Positions 1 to 8,873 of a DNA stretch of 64,000 bases are shown here, piece by piece. Position 1 is the first letter of the stretch. Each line of letters opens with the position of its first letter. The notes beneath the pieces were generated by a model. That model had not been told where the DNA came from. It made no database searches and saw only the letters and a program-made list of their open reading frames with translations. The stretch covers positions 62,001 through 126,000 of the forward strand of contig JAFIGS010000013.1 of assembly GCA_017849615.1 (NCBI GenBank), in the 5' to 3' direction. Position numbers and translations under genes: made by a program. The stretch is from Pseudolabrys sp. (GTDB lineage: Bacteria > Pseudomonadota > Alphaproteobacteria > Rhizobiales > Xanthobacteraceae).

Positions 1-804
1 GGCGGCGCGCCGGCCCATCTGCTCACCATGCCGGCCTGGCAGCGCGGCAAGTCGCTCGGCGTCAAACTGGTCACGGTGTTCCCGCAAAACGCCACGCGCG
101 GCCTCGGCGCCGTGTCGTCGCTCTATGTTCTGTTCGACGGCGAGACCGGCGTGCCGCGCGCCATGATCGACGGCGAGGCGCTGACCAACCGCCGCACGGC
201 GGCGGCGTCCGCGCTGGCCTCGACCTATCTGTCGCGTCCCGACAGTTCGACATTGCTGATGGTCGGCACCGGGCATCTGGCGCATCATCTGCCCGAGGCG
301 CATGCCGCGGTGCGGCCGATCGAGCAAGTGCTCGTCTGGGGCCGCAACGGCGAACGCGCCGCGGCGCTGGTGAAGAAGCTCGTCGCCAAGGGCCTGGCGG
401 CCACCTCGGTCAGCGATCTCGACGCGGCGGTCGGGCGGGCCGACATCGTCAGTTGCGCGACGACCTCCACCGAGGCGCTGGTGAAGGGCCGTCTCCTGCG
501 CCCCGGCTCCCATGTCGATCTCGTCGGCGCCTTCACGCCGCAGATGCGCGAATGCGACGACGACACCATGCGCCGCGCCAATGTCTTCGTCGATACGCGC
601 GCCGGCGCACTCAAGGAAGCAGGCGACATATTGCAGCCGATCGCGACGGGCGCGATCACCGCCGACGCCATTCGCGGAGATCTGCACGATCTCGCCAGCG
701 GCGCCGTGGTCCGCCGCGGCGATGACTCGGAGATTACATTGTTCAAGTCGGTCGGTGCTGCCATCGAGGATCTGACTGCGGCGTCGCTGCTGGTGCCGGC
801 ATGA
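1..804 (+). CDS. Ornithine cyclodeaminase / mu-crystallin family enzyme (5' end outside window)
   Basis: The reading frame is open from base 1, and the residues before the first ATG at 28 (…PAHLLTMPAW) continue the family alignment, so the true start lies upstream and roughly 50 residues are missing. Visible family features are the substrate-side segment GVKLVTVFPQNATRGL, the block IDGEALTNRRTAAASALA, the dinucleotide-binding loop VGTGHLAHH, and the C-terminal FKSVGAAIEDLTAA. Members are NAD(P)-dependent ornithine or lysine cyclodeaminases, alanine dehydrogenases, or ketimine reductases acting on piperideine-2-carboxylate. The stop codon overlaps the next ATG (ATGA), so it is translationally coupled to an FAD oxidase and then an ALDH7 dehydrogenase. 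That context favours a cyclic lysine-derived imine (ketimine reductase) role; this is inference. A second, complete homologue lies at 22163-23125. Confidence 0.88.
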   Translation, partial: GGAPAHLLTMPAWQRGKSLGVKLVTVFPQNATRGLGAVSSLYVLFDGETGVPRAMIDGEALTNRRTAAASALASTYLSRPDSSTLLMVGTGHLAHHLPEAHAAVRPIEQVLVWGRNGERAAALVKKLVAKGLAATSVSDLDAAVGRADIVSCATTSTEALVKGRLLRPGSHVDLVGAFTPQMRECDDDTMRRANVFVDTRAGALKEAGDILQPIATGAITADAIRGDLHDLASGAVVRRGDDSEITLFKSVGAAIEDLTAASLLVPA

Positions 805-2084
805 AAAACGATCCCCGCAGCCACGGCCTTTGGGAGCGCACCGCGCCGCCGCCGCCGGCCACCGTGCCGCTCGCCGGCGATATAAGGGCCGATGTGGCGA
901 TCGTCGGCGCCGGTTTCACCGGCCTGTCGGCGGCGCTGCATCTGGCCGAAGGCGGCGCCAAGGTGGTCGTGCTCGAAGCGGTCGAGGCCGGCTTCGGCGG
1001 CTCGGGCCGCAATGTCGGCCTGGTCAACGCCGGCATGTGGGTGATGCCGGACGAACTGCCGGCCGTGCTCGGCGACACATACGGCGCGCGGCTGCTCGAT
1101 CTGCTCGGCCATGCGCCCCGCGCGGTGTTCGATCTCATCGACAAGCACGGCATTGCCTGCGAGGCGGAGCGGCAGGGCACCTTGCATTGCGCGGTCGGCG
1201 AGGCTGGCCTTGCCGAGATCAGGGAGCGCGCGCGGCAATGGCAGGCGCGCGGCGCAGCGGTGCGATTGCTCGATGCCGCGGAGACGGCGCGCAAGGTGGG
1301 CACTTCCGCTTACGCAGGCTCGCTGCTCGACGAGCGCGCCGGCACCATCCAGCCTCTGGCATATGCGCGCGGCCTGGCGCATGCCGCTTTGCGCGCCGGC
1401 GTGACGATTTATACATCGAGCCCGGTGACGGCGGCTACGGACGAGGGCGCGCAGTGGCGGCTCACGACGCCGGGCGGTGCTGTCACCGCGCCACAGGTCG
1501 TCGTCGCCACCAATGCCTATACGACGACCTTGTGGCCGCAGCTCCGCACCGAGCTGGTGCATCTGCCCTACTTCAACATGGCGACGCCGCCGCTGTCCGA
1601 TAACCTTCGGCGCTCCATCCTGCCCGAGCGGCAGGGCGCTTGGGACACCAAGGAGGTTCTCAGCTCGTTCCGCTTCGACAAGGAAGGCCGCTTCATTTTT
1701 GGCAGCGTCGGTGCTTTGCGCGGCACCGGCGGGCCGGTGCATCGCGGCTGGGGCCGCCGCGCCATGACGAAGTTGTTTCCGCAGCTCAAGGGCATGGGCT
1801 TCGAGAGCGAATGGTACGGCTGGATCGGCATGACAGCCGACAACCTGCCGCGTTTCCACCGGCTCGGTCGCAACGTCATGTCGTTCAGCGGCTATAACGG
1901 CCGCGGCATCGCGCCGGGCACCGTATTTGGCCGCTGTCTGGCCGATCTCGTGCTGGGCAAGATCGGCGATGGCGATCTGCCATTGCCGGTAAGCGAGCCG
2001 CAGGCGGCGTCCTTGCGCGCGGCAAAGGAAATCTACTACGAGGTTGGTGCGCAGGTGGCGCATGTCGCCGATGCGCGGTTTTAA
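801..2084 (+). CDS. FAD-dependent amine/amino-acid oxidase (DAO family), candidate L-pipecolate oxidase
   Basis: This 427-residue protein carries a Rossmann FAD site near residue 30 (VAIVGAGFTGLSAALHLAE) followed by VVLEA and the GFGGSGRN segment typical of the PuuB/SoxB-like branch of the D-amino-acid oxidase family. A C-terminal FSGYNGRGIAPGTVFG motif closes the FAD domain. Length is normal for the family. There is no signal peptide, so it is cytoplasmic. It overlaps the upstream gene by ATGA and lies 12 bases before an ALDH7-family dehydrogenase. In Pseudomonas putida the pair AmaA (pipecolate oxidase) and AmaB (aminoadipate semialdehyde dehydrogenase) has this enzyme pairing, so oxidation of pipecolate to piperideine-6-carboxylate is the best guess. 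Other amines such as gamma-glutamylputrescine cannot be excluded. Confidence 0.85.
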   Translation: MKNDPRSHGLWERTAPPPPATVPLAGDIRADVAIVGAGFTGLSAALHLAEGGAKVVVLEAVEAGFGGSGRNVGLVNAGMWVMPDELPAVLGDTYGARLLDLLGHAPRAVFDLIDKHGIACEAERQGTLHCAVGEAGLAEIRERARQWQARGAAVRLLDAAETARKVGTSAYAGSLLDERAGTIQPLAYARGLAHAALRAGVTIYTSSPVTAATDEGAQWRLTTPGGAVTAPQVVVATNAYTTTLWPQLRTELVHLPYFNMATPPLSDNLRRSILPERQGAWDTKEVLSSFRFDKEGRFIFGSVGALRGTGGPVHRGWGRRAMTKLFPQLKGMGFESEWYGWIGMTADNLPRFHRLGRNVMSFSGYNGRGIAPGTVFGRCLADLVLGKIGDGDLPLPVSEPQAASLRAAKEIYYEVGAQVAHVADARF

Positions 2085-2096
2085 ACAGGCCAGTCC

Positions 2097-3608
2097 ATGA
2101 CAGATATCAGTAGCGAAGTCCGCAACGTTCTCGACGCGCTCGGCGTGCCGCCGGCGCAGACGCAAGGCGGCACGCTGAAAGTTGTGTCGCCGGTGGACGG
2201 CGCCGTGGTGGCCCAGGTGCCGGAGACGACGGCGGCCGAGGCGGGCAAGCTGATCGGCAAGGCGCATGAGGCTTATCTCACGTGGCGCTCGGTGCCGGCG
2301 CCCCGTCGCGGCGAATTCGTGCGCGTGCTCGGCGAGGAGTTGCGCGCGGCCAAGCCCGCGCTCGGCAAGCTCGTCAGCCTCGAAGTCGGCAAGTCGCCCT
2401 CCGAAGGGCTGGGCGAAGTGCAGGAGATGATCGACATCTGCGACTTCGCCGTCGGCTTGTCGCGGCAACTCTACGGTCTCGTCATCCAGTCCGAGCGCGA
2501 GGATCATCGTTTGACCGAGCAGTGGCATCCGGCCGGCGTGGTCGGCGTCATTTCGGCGTTCAACTTCCCGGTTGCGGTGTGGTCGTGGAACGCGGCGCTG
2601 GCTTTCGTCTGCGGCGATGCCGTTGTGTGGAAGCCCTCAGAAAAGGCGCCGCTGACGGCGCTGGCCGTCGCGGCGATCATGGCGCGCGCCGCGAAGAAGT
2701 TCGGCGGCGTGCCGGACGGCTTGCTCACCATGCTGATCGGCGGCCGCGACATCGGCGAAGCTCTGGTGGATGACGCGCGCGTGCCGGTCGTTTCCGCCAC
2801 CGGCTCGACGCGCATGGGCCGCCTCGTCGGCGAGCGCGTGGCGCGCCGTTTCGGCCGCGCCATTCTCGAACTCGGCGGCAACAATGCCTCGATCGTGACG
2901 CCGTCGGCCGATCTCGATCTGACGCTTCGCGCCGTCGCCTTCGGCGCCATGGGCACCGCCGGCCAGCGCTGCACCACCATGCGCCGCCTCATCGTGCATG
3001 AAAGCGTCTATGACAGGCTCGTGCCGAAGCTGGCGAGCGTCTACAAGTCGATCTCCATCGGCAACCCGATCACGTCAGACGCGCTGGTCGGGCCGCTGAT
3101 CGACGGCCGCGCCTATGAATCGATGCAGGCCGCGCTCGCGGCGGCAAAGAAATCCGGCGGCGTCGTGCATGGCGGCGAGCGCGTCGACATCAACGGGCCG
3201 AACTCGTTCTATGCGCGGCCGGCGCTGGTCGAAATGCCGGCGCAGACCGAAACCGTGTGCGAGGAGACCTTCGCACCGATCCTCTATGTGCTGAAGTACA
3301 AGGATCTCGATGAGGCCATCGCGCTCCACAACGGCGTGCCGCAGGGCCTGTCGTCGTCGATCTTCGGCACGGATATCCGCGAGATCGAAACCTTCCTGTC
3401 GGCGCGCGGCTCCGACTGCGGCATCGCCAATGTGAACATGGGCACGTCGGGCGCGGAAATCGGCGGCGCCTTCGGCGGCGAGAAGGAAACCGGGGGCGGC
3501 CGCGAAAGCGGCACCGACGCCTGGAAGGCCTATATGCGCCGCCAGACCAGCGCCGTGAACTACGGCCGCAAGCTGCCGCTGGCGCAGGGCGTCAAGTTCG
3601 ATATCTGA
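2097..3608 (+). CDS. amaB: ALDH7-family aldehyde dehydrogenase (alpha-aminoadipic semialdehyde / piperideine-6-carboxylate dehydrogenase)
   Basis: This is a full-length 503-residue aldehyde dehydrogenase. The catalytic elements are visible: the general-base glutamate in LELGGNN and the nucleophilic cysteine in GTAGQRCTTMRRL. The latter wording is characteristic of the antiquitin (ALDH7) branch rather than ALDH2 or ALDH9 types. NAD-binding residues are in GVISAFNFPVAVWSWN and KPSEKAPLTALA. ALDH7 enzymes oxidise alpha-aminoadipic semialdehyde, which is in equilibrium with cyclic piperideine-6-carboxylate, to aminoadipate in lysine degradation. It is the third gene of the operon starting before base 1, which supports this substrate. 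The start at 2097 follows the previous stop by 12 bases. Confidence 0.9.
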   Translation: MTDISSEVRNVLDALGVPPAQTQGGTLKVVSPVDGAVVAQVPETTAAEAGKLIGKAHEAYLTWRSVPAPRRGEFVRVLGEELRAAKPALGKLVSLEVGKSPSEGLGEVQEMIDICDFAVGLSRQLYGLVIQSEREDHRLTEQWHPAGVVGVISAFNFPVAVWSWNAALAFVCGDAVVWKPSEKAPLTALAVAAIMARAAKKFGGVPDGLLTMLIGGRDIGEALVDDARVPVVSATGSTRMGRLVGERVARRFGRAILELGGNNASIVTPSADLDLTLRAVAFGAMGTAGQRCTTMRRLIVHESVYDRLVPKLASVYKSISIGNPITSDALVGPLIDGRAYESMQAALAAAKKSGGVVHGGERVDINGPNSFYARPALVEMPAQTETVCEETFAPILYVLKYKDLDEAIALHNGVPQGLSSSIFGTDIREIETFLSARGSDCGIANVNMGTSGAEIGGAFGGEKETGGGRESGTDAWKAYMRRQTSAVNYGRKLPLAQGVKFDI

Positions 3609-3740
3609 GGCGCCGTCGATAGGTCTCTAAATACCCATGGCATCGGTCTTTTGACCGGTTCCGGCGCGGCGTGGTACGCACCTGCGCTATTCCCGGTCCT
3701 CGCCATCTTTCCGCACGCTTCCGCACGCACGCCAAGGTCC

Positions 3741-4427
3741 ATGACACGTCAACGTCGCTGGCTGTTACTGGCCCTGACTGCGCTCGCGGTCGCGGCAACC
3801 GTTCTCGCCATGATCTGGCTGTTCTGGGGCGTGACCGATGTCCCGTCGCTCAAGGCGCGCGTGGCGAGCCTTGGCCACTGGGCGCCGGCGGGCTTCATCC
3901 TGCTGTACGCCGTGAGCACGGTCGCGGGTCTGCCGGGCGGGGTGCTGGATGTGGTCGGCGGCGCCGTATTCGGTCCCGTCTATGGCAGCCTGATCAATCT
4001 CGTCGGCGGCACCCTGGGCGCGGCGGGGGCTTTTCTGCTGGCGCGCTATGTGGCGGCCAACTGGGTGCGCCGCCGCGCCGGTCCGCGCGTGCAGAAAGTG
4101 ATGAACAGTGTCGAGCAGGATGGCTGGCGCTTCGTCGCCTTCGTGCGTCTGGTGCCCGTGATCCCGTACACGATCGTCAACTACATGCTCGGGCTGACGC
4201 TCATCCCGTTCTGGCACTATGTCATCGCCACCATCGTCTTCATGGCGCCGTCGACGGTGGCCTACACCTATATCGGCCATGCCGGCACGCAGGCGCTGGC
4301 CGGCGACACCGACAACATTCGCTACGCGCTGCTGATGCTTGCGGTGATAGCGGTCGTGATCTTCGCGCCGCAGTTCTACAAGCGCTGGCGCAACGCCAGG
4401 ACCGAGCAGCAATCGCCGTCGGTTTAG
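3741..4427 (+). CDS. TVP38/TMEM64 (VTT domain) family membrane protein
   Basis: The reading frame opens further upstream, but the ATG at 3741 gives a natural bacterial N-terminus: MTRQRR followed directly by a hydrophobic helix. The 228-residue product has about five membrane segments. The VTT/DedA-like signature is clear around residues 60-110 (GLPGGVLDVVGGAVFG, then GGTLGAAGAFLLARYV) and again in FVAFVRLVPVIPYTIVNY. The family sits in the inner membrane; related DedA/VTT proteins act as lipid scramblases or transporters, but the substrate here is unknown. It stands alone, converging on the MetE-like gene with a palindromic repeat between them. Confidence 0.85.
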   Translation: MTRQRRWLLLALTALAVAATVLAMIWLFWGVTDVPSLKARVASLGHWAPAGFILLYAVSTVAGLPGGVLDVVGGAVFGPVYGSLINLVGGTLGAAGAFLLARYVAANWVRRRAGPRVQKVMNSVEQDGWRFVAFVRLVPVIPYTIVNYMLGLTLIPFWHYVIATIVFMAPSTVAYTYIGHAGTQALAGDTDNIRYALLMLAVIAVVIFAPQFYKRWRNARTEQQSPSV

Positions 4428-4432
4428 CCCGC

Positions 4433-4458
4433 GGATCGCCCGCGAAAGCGAGCGATCC
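4433..4458. repeat. Small palindromic intergenic repeat, GATCGCCCGCGAAAGCG type
   Basis: GGATCGC (4433-4439) pairs with GCGATCC (4452-4458) around a CGCGAAAGCG core, in the gap between two convergent genes. The same core, CGCCCGCGAAAGCG followed by GCGATCCAG, recurs at 42591-42614, so it is a dispersed element and not a local accident. It could also act as a bidirectional terminator stem, although it has no clear T-run. Confidence 0.75.
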
Positions 4459-4517
4459 AGTACACATAAACTTTCAAGAGAGCACTGGAGGCCCTGCTTT
4501 CGTGGGGCATGACGTGT

Positions 4518-5660
4518 TCACCAGAACTGCCTGGTCGCGATCCTCGCGCCCTCGGCCATCGCCTTGAGCTTGGCGAACACCACCTGCGGATCGACCGCGG
4601 CCTGACCCACCCAGGTGCCATAGCCGCAATCCGACCCGGCGATGACATTCTCGCGGCCGACGAGTTTGGCGTAGCGGCCGATGCGCTGCGCAATCAGCTC
4701 TGGATGCTCGATGAAGTTCGACTTGGATTCGAGCACGCCGGGGATCAGCACCTTGCCGTCCGGCAGCTTGACCGTCTCGAACACCGCCCATTCGTGGGCG
4801 TGACGCGGATTGGCGGCTTCGAGCGAGATCGCGACCGGCTTGGCCTTGAACACGACGTCGATGATGTCGGCGAGCGGCACATCGAAGTGATGCGGGCCTT
4901 CGTAATTGCCCCAGCACAGATGCATGCGGAGCCGCTCAGCCGGAATGTCGGCGACGGCGTGGTTGAGCGCCTCGATATGAAGCTGCGCGCGCTTGCGGAA
5001 ACCGGCGAGGTCGAGATCGGCATACTGGATGTGCCGGCCCATGCCGAGGTCGGGGCAGTCGATCTGCAGCACGAGGCCGGCGTTAGCCACCGCCTCGTAC
5101 TCGTACTTCATCGCGTCGGCGATGGCGTAGATATAGGTCTCGAAATCCTTGTAGTGGTCGTTGCGGAAGAACAGCGAGACCACGCCGGGCGAGGCGGCGC
5201 TCATGAAGCCGCCGGCATGCGGCACCGCCTTGAGCGCATCCTTAAGGTTGGCGATGTCGTCGAGCGGCGCCTGCCTGTCGCGCACGGTGATGTCGGCGTT
5301 GCAGGCCGGCGTCTTGCGGCGCGAGCGGCCGGGATCGCCGAACACCTTCTTTTCCAGCGCCGGAAATTCATGGACGTCCTGATAGACGAAGGTGTTGCCG
5401 GTGCCGCCGAAGCCGTTCAGACGGTCCTTGACGTAGGTGGCGTAGCTCGGCTTGGACATCTCGCCGTCATTGATCAGATCGACGCCGGCATCGGCCTGTT
5501 TCTTGACGACATCGGCGACGGCGGCGCGGATATGTTCGGCCAGCGCATGGGGCTCGACCGGCACGCCTTCTTCCTTGGCGTACATGATGCGGATGAGGTC
5601 TTCGGGGCGGGGCAGGCTGCCGGTGTGGGTGGTCAGAAAGCGGTCGCGGCTGCGCTGCAT
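4518..5660 (-). CDS. Cobalamin-independent methionine synthase (MetE C-terminal domain) family protein
   Basis: The ATG at 5660 begins MQRSRDRFLTTHTGSLPRP, the usual start of single-domain MetE-like proteins. The frame continues 104 codons upstream, but that stretch is low-complexity and does not resemble the family. The product has 380 residues. Zinc ligands expected for MetE folds are visible: His and Cys in HLCWGN, and a late Cys in GSDCGYGTW. Family members transfer methyl or alkyl groups to thiols (homocysteine or coenzyme M). The short single-domain form lacks the N-terminal folate half of true MetE, so methionine synthase activity with methyl-tetrahydrofolate is not assured. It is monocistronic here. 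Confidence 0.85.
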   Translation of the reverse strand: MQRSRDRFLTTHTGSLPRPEDLIRIMYAKEEGVPVEPHALAEHIRAAVADVVKKQADAGVDLINDGEMSKPSYATYVKDRLNGFGGTGNTFVYQDVHEFPALEKKVFGDPGRSRRKTPACNADITVRDRQAPLDDIANLKDALKAVPHAGGFMSAASPGVVSLFFRNDHYKDFETYIYAIADAMKYEYEAVANAGLVLQIDCPDLGMGRHIQYADLDLAGFRKRAQLHIEALNHAVADIPAERLRMHLCWGNYEGPHHFDVPLADIIDVVFKAKPVAISLEAANPRHAHEWAVFETVKLPDGKVLIPGVLESKSNFIEHPELIAQRIGRYAKLVGRENVIAGSDCGYGTWVGQAAVDPQVVFAKLKAMAEGARIATRQFW

Positions 5661-5793
5661 GGCTACTCCTCGGATTCCCAGGGGCGGCCCCCTCGGGGGC
5701 CTTTGGCCGGCGGACTGTAGAGCACGGACGCGCCGCAAACTACCCCGCACCTGGTCGATCCCGACAGGCTTTTCGTCGCCGCTGGCTTCTTCA

Positions 5794-7359
5794 TCAATTC
5801 TCGGGCCGTGACAGGAATAGCTGCGTGCCAGCCTCGGTGAACGCCAGCGACATGCGCTTCTCGATTGCTTCCCTGATGGGCCGCGGGATTCGTTGCTCGT
5901 TCTCCCAATCGGATCGTTTAACCGCGAACCAGACGCGCGGATACTTGTCGAGAATCTCGTTGGTGGCTTCAACTGTCGAGATTTGTGCTACGCCGAGAAA
6001 TCTGTTGACCAGCCCTTTGTCCGTTTTCATCAATCCGAGGCCGCAGGACCGCGCGCAAAGGTAATGGAAGTGCGGGTCTGGCCCGGCGAAGAGAAGCGCG
6101 GTTATGTTGGCGTTGAGCGACGCATCGCCTGGCTGCCAATGCTGGCCCATATAGCGGTATGCGGCGACCTGGCCGTCACCGGCGTTTCGCCCCATGTTTC
6201 TGCGGACATCGTCCAGTGAAGACCAGCAGAAGATCACGACGCACAGCATGAGCGCCGCGCGGCCGCCGGCGCTCGACGCTGCGTGCTCTCGATCGCCGGC
6301 GACGATGGCTATTGCGCCGGCCACGCCGATCGCGAACAGTGGGCCGAGCAACGCCAGCGCGTAGCCCGGCTGCTGGTACCGAAGCACGCTGAGGCCAAGG
6401 ATGGAGAGAATGAAGAACGTTCCGAGGGACATCGTGGCGCGATCAGTGGCCATGCGTGTGGCCCGGGGCGTTGCGAAATAGCGGAACACGCATCCGGCAA
6501 ACGTCACCAACGCCAGGATCAGCAACGCCGCGCGGTGCCAGTATTGATTGAAGAACGGCACATAGCGATGGAAATACTGCTGGAGTGCCGCGCTGTTAAG
6601 TTGCGGAGGCACAAGCGCGCCGCCTTCCATATCGGCCGACTGCAGGAGCCCCGGATCGCCGCGGACGATCCATAAATAAATCGCGACGCTGCCGGCCGCC
6701 GCCGCCAAAGCGCTCAAAAGCTCGGCGAGGGTCCGCCTCGGCTCCGCGAGGACTAGATATGCTGCGACGAAAGCCGGGAAAAACAGCAAGCTTGGCAACT
6801 GCGTCCACACTGTCACGAGATAGGCGGCCACCGCGGCCGCGCCGGACCAGCCCGCGCAGTTTCGTCGCGCGGCATTTTCCACGAAGATGAGGGTGAGGAA
6901 AACCAATAGCGGGACGATGGAGTATTGGCGGCCGTAGGCTCCCCACAGGATCGCGTCCGGATCGAGTGCCCAGGCCAGCGCGGCCGCCAGCCCGGCATTA
7001 GTGCCAAACGCCCGTGCCGTCAGCCGGTAGAGGGCGAGAATCGACAAGGTCGACAGCACGACACTGGGAGTGCGCGCCCATCTCGAGACTTCGCCTGCGA
7101 AGCCAACGAATGGCGCTTCAAGGTATGGCAGAAGCCCGCCTGCAGGCCACATCATCCCGGACGGGAATAAGGGATAGCCGTGCGAGAGGGTCGCCCGCGC
7201 CGCATAGAAATCGTAGGTCTCATCGGCATGGATTTCCGCCCGCGCCGCGGTGAGGATACGAAGCGCAAGGCCGCCCAGCACAACCGCAGCCAGCGCCCAC
7301 CGCGGGTCGCATGCGGCGTCCAGAATCCGGCGCGCCCGTCCTTTAGCCCAGTCGTTCAT
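5794..7359 (-). CDS. GT39/ArnT-type polyprenyl-phosphate-sugar glycosyltransferase (integral membrane)
   Basis: This 521-residue protein has about ten hydrophobic segments and an early acidic loop, AEIHADETYDFY (around residue 40-50). That matches the catalytic DE motif in the first periplasmic loop of dolichol/undecaprenyl-phosphate-sugar transferases. A periplasmic-type domain follows the last helix. Such enzymes move a sugar from a polyprenyl phosphate carrier onto lipid, glycan or protein. It is the last gene of a four-gene minus-strand cassette and overlaps the methyltransferase gene by 17 bases. The GT2 gene upstream is of the type that charges the lipid carrier, so the pair fits one pathway. 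Base composition across 5.8-9.9 kb looks lower in GC than flanking genes, suggesting acquisition. Confidence 0.8.
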   Translation of the reverse strand: MNDWAKGRARRILDAACDPRWALAAVVLGGLALRILTAARAEIHADETYDFYAARATLSHGYPLFPSGMMWPAGGLLPYLEAPFVGFAGEVSRWARTPSVVLSTLSILALYRLTARAFGTNAGLAAALAWALDPDAILWGAYGRQYSIVPLLVFLTLIFVENAARRNCAGWSGAAAVAAYLVTVWTQLPSLLFFPAFVAAYLVLAEPRRTLAELLSALAAAAGSVAIYLWIVRGDPGLLQSADMEGGALVPPQLNSAALQQYFHRYVPFFNQYWHRAALLILALVTFAGCVFRYFATPRATRMATDRATMSLGTFFILSILGLSVLRYQQPGYALALLGPLFAIGVAGAIAIVAGDREHAASSAGGRAALMLCVVIFCWSSLDDVRRNMGRNAGDGQVAAYRYMGQHWQPGDASLNANITALLFAGPDPHFHYLCARSCGLGLMKTDKGLVNRFLGVAQISTVEATNEILDKYPRVWFAVKRSDWENEQRIPRPIREAIEKRMSLAFTEAGTQLFLSRPEN

Positions 7360-8104
7360 GCTTCGATGTGTCTGCGACGATCGTGTAACGCCAGCAAAGC
7401 GAGGGAGCGAGGCCGCAGCGGCGCAACAGGCGCAGCAATACCTCGTCCAGGCGAATGACGGCTTCCTGCAAGCGTGCGCTCTTGATCATTGGCCTGCCGA
7501 CATAGCCGCCGCTGAGTGGGAACGCGATGACCTCGTGGAATTCGCGGTGTTGTATGGACCAGCCCGCTTGCCGCAGCACTTCTTCTGCCTGGCGGGCACT
7601 GCATTCGGGGTCGACATGGCCAATGAGTTTACGAGAAAGCCGGAGGATCAGCGTCGGATTGGGGTCCACGACAATGAGCCGCCGCCGGCACACCCGGCGA
7701 ATCTCGCCCAGGAAGGCCGAGACGTCTCCTTCCGCAATAATGTGATGAATGACATCCTTCAGGATGACGGTGTCGATGGACTGGTCCGCGAACGGCAATT
7801 GCTCGCCGGTTTGCAGAACCAGTTCGGCTAAGGGGTAGCGTCGCCGCCCGGCTTCGATGAAGTCGCCGAGCTTGTCGACGCCGACAGCGGCATATCCGAA
7901 GGCTCTCAGACGATCGACCAGTGAGCCGAACCCACATCCGAGGTCGAGGACGCGGTTGCCTTCGATCCAGGGCCGCAGCCGCAACGCCATGCTTTGCTCG
8001 ACGCGGCCGTAAAACCCATCGAGCCGCGCGATCTGATCGGCGGAATAGTGATCATAATGCGCGTGTCTGGACGCCGGAAAATTCGACACTTCCCTCGACT
8101 CCAT
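7343..8104 (-). CDS. Class I SAM-dependent methyltransferase
   Basis: The SAM-binding motif I is clear at about residues 52-60 (VLDLGCGFGSLVDRL), followed by the acidic end of beta-2 (VGVDK) and motif IV (DTVILKDVIHHI). The 253-residue product is cytosolic. The chosen start overlaps the end of the GT2 gene by 53 bases, which is long; a later ATG (MALRLRP, residue 39) would remove the overlap but would leave little ahead of motif I. The substrate is unknown. Placement between a glycosyltransferase and a GT39 enzyme suggests methylation of a sugar or lipid-linked glycan intermediate. Confidence 0.82.
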   Translation of the reverse strand: MESREVSNFPASRHAHYDHYSADQIARLDGFYGRVEQSMALRLRPWIEGNRVLDLGCGFGSLVDRLRAFGYAAVGVDKLGDFIEAGRRRYPLAELVLQTGEQLPFADQSIDTVILKDVIHHIIAEGDVSAFLGEIRRVCRRRLIVVDPNPTLILRLSRKLIGHVDPECSARQAEEVLRQAGWSIQHREFHEVIAFPLSGGYVGRPMIKSARLQEAVIRLDEVLLRLLRRCGLAPSLCWRYTIVADTSKHERLG

Positions 8105-8873
8105 GTGCAGCCGCCTTCCATTTCCCTTTCCGGAAGGTGAGCGTGAGCAGATTGTAGATCGTTCGCATGATCTTCATCTTGCTCTTCCCGACGCGACGGG
8201 AGGTGTCCAACACCATCGGCACTTCGGACAGCGACACGCGAAGATACACGGCCTTCATGAGAAACTCGACCATGCAGTCGAAGCCGGGGCGCTCGACGAT
8301 CTGCGGTCCATAGATCTGCTGCATGCGCCGGATCAGCGAGCCGCGGTACAGCCTGAAGAACGAGCTCATGGTCAGGATGCCGTGCAACTCGAGGAGTTCG
8401 CGCATGAACATATTGGCGCAATAGCTCAAGAAGGTGCGAAGCAGTGAGGTATTCTGGACAGTCCCTCCGTACATGTAAGGGCTGGCCAGTATCATTTCAT
8501 AGCCTTCACGCGAGCGCATGAGCATCTGCTCGACCAGTTCGGATCGGGACGTGTTGTCGCCCTCCATCGTGACGACCCAGTCGTCGTCGGCGAGCGAAGG
8601 CGCGACATGCGCGAAACCGGTCGCGAATGCGGCGCCTGGGCCGAGGTTGCGGGGATGTGAAATGATCTTGACGTCGACCGCGCCGCGGGAGGCTTCGAAC
8701 AGGTTTCGCGTTTCGTCGGCGCTGCCGTCGTCGACGATGAGAAACTGCGGATCGAAATCGGTGCGCAAGGTCTCATCGAGGGTTCGCAGGGAGTCCATCA
8801 GCCGAGGGACGTTACCAGCTTCGTTGAAAACCGGAATGATGAAGTAAATTGCCTTCCGCCGGGCCGTCCCCAT
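8052..8873 (-). CDS. Family 2 glycosyltransferase, polyprenyl-phosphate sugar synthase type
   Basis: The GT-A fold is recognisable: YFIIPVFNEAGNVPRLM at the N-terminus, LIVDDGSADET, HPRNLGPGAAFATGF, and the DXD-like MEGDNTS. The dolichol-phosphate-mannose-synthase-like ending RVGKSKMKIMRTIYNLL is present, without C-terminal membrane helices. The frame extends to 8918, but the ATG at 8873 overlaps the upstream stop as TGATG, a typical coupling arrangement, and begins just before the fold, so I use it (273 residues). It probably loads a sugar onto a polyprenyl phosphate for use by the GT39 transferase two genes downstream. Confidence 0.82.
   Translation of the reverse strand: MGTARRKAIYFIIPVFNEAGNVPRLMDSLRTLDETLRTDFDPQFLIVDDGSADETRNLFEASRGAVDVKIISHPRNLGPGAAFATGFAHVAPSLADDDWVVTMEGDNTSRSELVEQMLMRSREGYEMILASPYMYGGTVQNTSLLRTFLSYCANMFMRELLELHGILTMSSFFRLYRGSLIRRMQQIYGPQIVERPGFDCMVEFLMKAVYLRVSLSEVPMVLDTSRRVGKSKMKIMRTIYNLLTLTFRKGKWKAAAHGVEGSVEFSGVQTRAL

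Noticed and set aside
285-2528. 747-codon open frame on the minus strand
   Set aside because: It lies opposite three well-supported genes, is Arg/Ala/His-rich and shows no domain; long antisense frames are expected at this GC content.
5687-5702. GGCCCCCTCGGGGGCC palindrome as a terminator
   Set aside because: It has no T-run on either side and only a two-base loop; its role between the GT39 and MetE-like genes is unclear.
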